Of a stretch of 6,144 nucleotides of DNA, positions 4,414 to 6,144 are shown piece by piece. The stretch is taken from assembly GCA_002701865.2 (NCBI GenBank), contig NZWH02000015.1, positions 3,928 to 10,071 of the forward strand, read 5' to 3'. The DNA comes from a bacterium. Lineage in GTDB: Bacteria; Desulfobacterota_D; UBA1144. Under the pieces are notes generated by a model. That model was given only the letters and a program-made list of their open reading frames with translations. It had not been told where the DNA came from and made no database searches. Position numbers and translations under genes: made by a program. Numbering within the stretch: the first letter of the stretch is position 1; every line of letters begins with the position of its first letter.

Positions 4414-5559
4414 ATGAATAATTATTTATTATCTTCAATAAAGCCATTTTATGTAATGGAGATCTTAGAAAAAGCGCAGGAATATGAAAAAAAGGGGAGA
4501 AAAATCACTCATCTTGAAATTGGTGAACCTACACAAAAAGTAAGCTCCATAATTAAGAAGACTGCTAAAAATTCTATTGAAAAAGGGTATGATCGATATT
4601 CTAATAGCTTAGGTGTTTTAGAGCTGAGGCAGATGGTTGCAAAAAAATATAAAGAAAATCTTGATGTTAAGATTTCCCCTGACCAAGTTATTGTCACAAC
4701 CGGTTCCTCTGCCGCTCTAATATTAGCCTTAATAAGTTTAATCAAGAGAGGAGACCAGGTTGTAATAGTTGAGCCATATTACCCATGCTATCCACAGCTT
4801 ATTAAGATTTTTGGTGGTAAAGTTAGAGTATTTAAGACTCATGAAAGAGACGGGTATCAGATTGATACTATCAAATTAAAAAAGTTTTTATCTAAGAAAG
4901 ATAAAGTTCTGATTCTTAATTCTCCATCTAACCCAACTGGGGTTTCGCAAAACAAAGAGGTCTTATCTTTCTTGTCTTTCTTAGGGATCAATATTATTTC
5001 TGATGAAATCTATCAAGGTCTTAATTATGATTTAGATGCTGAAACAATCCTTCAGCATGATGATAAAGCTATTGTTGTTAATGGTTTTTCAAAATTCTAT
5101 TCAATGACAGGATGGAGACTTGGTTACTTAGTGGTTCCAAAAGGTATGATTAGAGGTATACAAAAATTACAGCAGAATATGTATATTTGTGCTCCAACTA
5201 TCTCCCAACACGCTGCGATAGGTGCACTCCAAATTGACAATAATGAGATTAGAAATATGTTAAAAAGTTATAAAAAAAGACGAGACCTTACTATAAAATC
5301 ATTATCTAATATGGGAATCGATATAGGCTATTCTCCCGATTCCTCCTTCTATGTTTTTGCAAATATGAGTAAATATACTGATAATTCTTTGGATTTATCT
5401 TTAGATATTTTAAATAAAGTTAGTTTAGGGGTTGCCCCTGGGTTAGATTTTGGTCCAAGCTTTAAAAGATATATTCGTTTTTCATACTCCAGCTCATATA
5501 GAAATATTCAAATTGGACTTGATAAGATGAGAGAGTATATTAAAGGATATACTGAATAA
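4414..5559 (+). CDS. PLP-dependent aminotransferase, class I/II (fold type I)
   Basis: A 381-residue cytosolic enzyme that moves an amino group between an amino acid and a 2-oxo acid using pyridoxal phosphate. The active site is complete: TTGSSAAL at 95-102 for the phosphate loop, NSPSNPTG at 169-176 (Asn173), SDEIY at 196-200 (Asp197 to the pyridine nitrogen, Tyr200), Schiff-base Lys227 in FSKFYSMTGWRLGY (phosphate Arg235), and Arg355 in RYIRFSYS for the substrate carboxylate. HLEIGEPT at 33-40 is the usual N-terminal substrate-pocket strand. Length and order fit the aspartate/aromatic/alanine aminotransferase group of class I, but the substrate cannot be fixed from these motifs, so no symbol is given. 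The Shine-Dalgarno is weak (AGAAAG directly before ATG). tpiA begins 23 bases after its stop and is probably co-transcribed. Confidence 0.93.
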   Translation: MNNYLLSSIKPFYVMEILEKAQEYEKKGRKITHLEIGEPTQKVSSIIKKTAKNSIEKGYDRYSNSLGVLELRQMVAKKYKENLDVKISPDQVIVTTGSSAALILALISLIKRGDQVVIVEPYYPCYPQLIKIFGGKVRVFKTHERDGYQIDTIKLKKFLSKKDKVLILNSPSNPTGVSQNKEVLSFLSFLGINIISDEIYQGLNYDLDAETILQHDDKAIVVNGFSKFYSMTGWRLGYLVVPKGMIRGIQKLQQNMYICAPTISQHAAIGALQIDNNEIRNMLKSYKKRRDLTIKSLSNMGIDIGYSPDSSFYVFANMSKYTDNSLDLSLDILNKVSLGVAPGLDFGPSFKRYIRFSYSSSYRNIQIGLDKMREYIKGYTE

Positions 5560-5582
5560 TATTGAGAGTTATTTTTTAAAAT

Positions 5583-6144
5583 ATGAATAAGAACAAACTT
5601 GTATTTGCAAACTGGAAGATGAATCTTCATTCTGAGGATGTAATTATGCTTGTAAAGAGCGTCGTTGATAAAATTAATAATATTTCTGGTGTTGATGTAG
5701 TATTGGCTCCCTCCTTCCCATATCTAGGAATTGTTAAAAATTTAACTAAAAACTCAAAGATTAGCTTATCAGCTCAAAATGTTTTTTGGGAGGAGAGTGG
5801 TCCCTATACAGGGGAAGTCTCACCTGAAATGCTTTTGGATGTTGGATGTACTTGGACAATGATTGGCCACTCAGAAAGAAGGCAGCATCTCCTAGAAACA
5901 AACGAAATGATTAACAAGAAAGTGTTAAGTTCTGTGTCAAAAGGGCTAAATGTTGTACTATGCGTAGGAGAATCTTATGATGAAAAAAGAACGGATAAGA
6001 CATTTGAGTCCATATCAGATCAGCTCCATAGAGGACTACGTGGAGTAAGAGAAGATCTATTGTCGCAAATCGTTATTGGTTATGAGCCTATTTGGGTAAT
6101 TGGTTCCGGTGAAGCAGCTAGTGTTAATGATATAGCTAATGTTC
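5583..6144 (+). CDS. tpiA: Triosephosphate isomerase, N-terminal part (runs off the window)
   Basis: Glycolytic and gluconeogenic enzyme that interconverts dihydroxyacetone phosphate and glyceraldehyde 3-phosphate. The first 187 residues of about 250 are present and in frame to the window edge. NWKMN at 10-14 gives Asn10 and Lys12; IGHSERR at 94-100 holds the electrophile His96; CVGE at 127-130 is typical; GYEPIWVIGSG at 166-176 holds the catalytic base Glu168 and the start of flexible loop 6. The loop is slightly unusual: Val172 replaces the usual Ala of PxWAIGTG, Ser replaces Thr, and Glu follows where Lys is common. The ATG at 5583 is the natural start, placing NWK at the usual distance. 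A weak GAGAG (5564-5568) lies 14 bases upstream. The end of the gene and the phosphate-binding C-terminal loops are outside the window. Confidence 0.97.
   Translation, partial: MNKNKLVFANWKMNLHSEDVIMLVKSVVDKINNISGVDVVLAPSFPYLGIVKNLTKNSKISLSAQNVFWEESGPYTGEVSPEMLLDVGCTWTMIGHSERRQHLLETNEMINKKVLSSVSKGLNVVLCVGESYDEKRTDKTFESISDQLHRGLRGVREDLLSQIVIGYEPIWVIGSGEAASVNDIANV

Noticed and set aside
4509..4745. Minus-strand open frame inside the aminotransferase gene
   Set aside because: It is antisense to conserved aminotransferase coding sequence with no independent support.
1..6144. A new defence, mobile or biosynthetic system
   Set aside because: Every gene except the 98-aa one belongs to a known family, mostly housekeeping, and the layout shows no defence, phage or cluster-like arrangement.

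Overview
The window is A+T-rich (about 70% by eye) and very compact. It holds nine protein genes, one cut by the right edge, and one tRNA gene. No phage, plasmid, IS or CRISPR signal is visible. The best guess for the source is a streamlined, low-GC alphaproteobacterium of the marine (Pelagibacterales or HIMB59-like) or Rickettsiales-like kind. The support is the L28 sequence, whose SETL, K-GG-D-F and C-terminal AL-IKR-IKK pattern resembles alphaproteobacterial L28, together with base composition, tight gene spacing and an L36 beginning MKVVSS. This assignment is an inference from memory of the families.

Layout on the left: a 649-aa SbmA/BacA/YddA-type ABC exporter-fold protein (87-2036, +) ends at a weak hairpin plus T-tract. 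A gene missed by a 50-residue cutoff follows: ribosomal protein L36 of the two-cysteine YkgO-like type (2113-2262, +), behind a TTGACA-17-TTTAAT promoter. It converges, with three bases between the stop codons, on an unrecognised 98-aa gene (2266-2562, -). In the middle, tRNA-Arg(CCU) (2665-2736, +) is followed by an IHF/HU-family DNA-bending protein (2797-3081, +) and peptide deformylase (3089-3580, +, TTG start), which form a two-gene unit. On the right, a minus-strand pair of L28 (4025-4315) and a short beta-carbonic-anhydrase-like protein (3606-4022) runs towards deformylase. It shares a 98-bp divergent promoter region with a PLP aminotransferase (4414-5559, +), which is followed after 23 bases by tpiA (from 5583, running off the window).

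Most genes are housekeeping: translation (L36, L28, tRNA-Arg, deformylase), nucleoid structure, glycolysis and amino-acid metabolism. No new multi-gene system is evident. The most interesting signal is in the control regions. Five genes that probably begin transcripts have a -10-like hexamer only 5-8 bases before the ATG and little or no Shine-Dalgarno sequence. This suggests leaderless or nearly leaderless mRNAs, while deformylase (internal) and L28 keep clear Shine-Dalgarno sites. The exporter and the IHF/HU gene also share a 13-bp sequence at almost the same distance from their ATGs; in the IHF/HU copy it lies within a full match to the IHF consensus.
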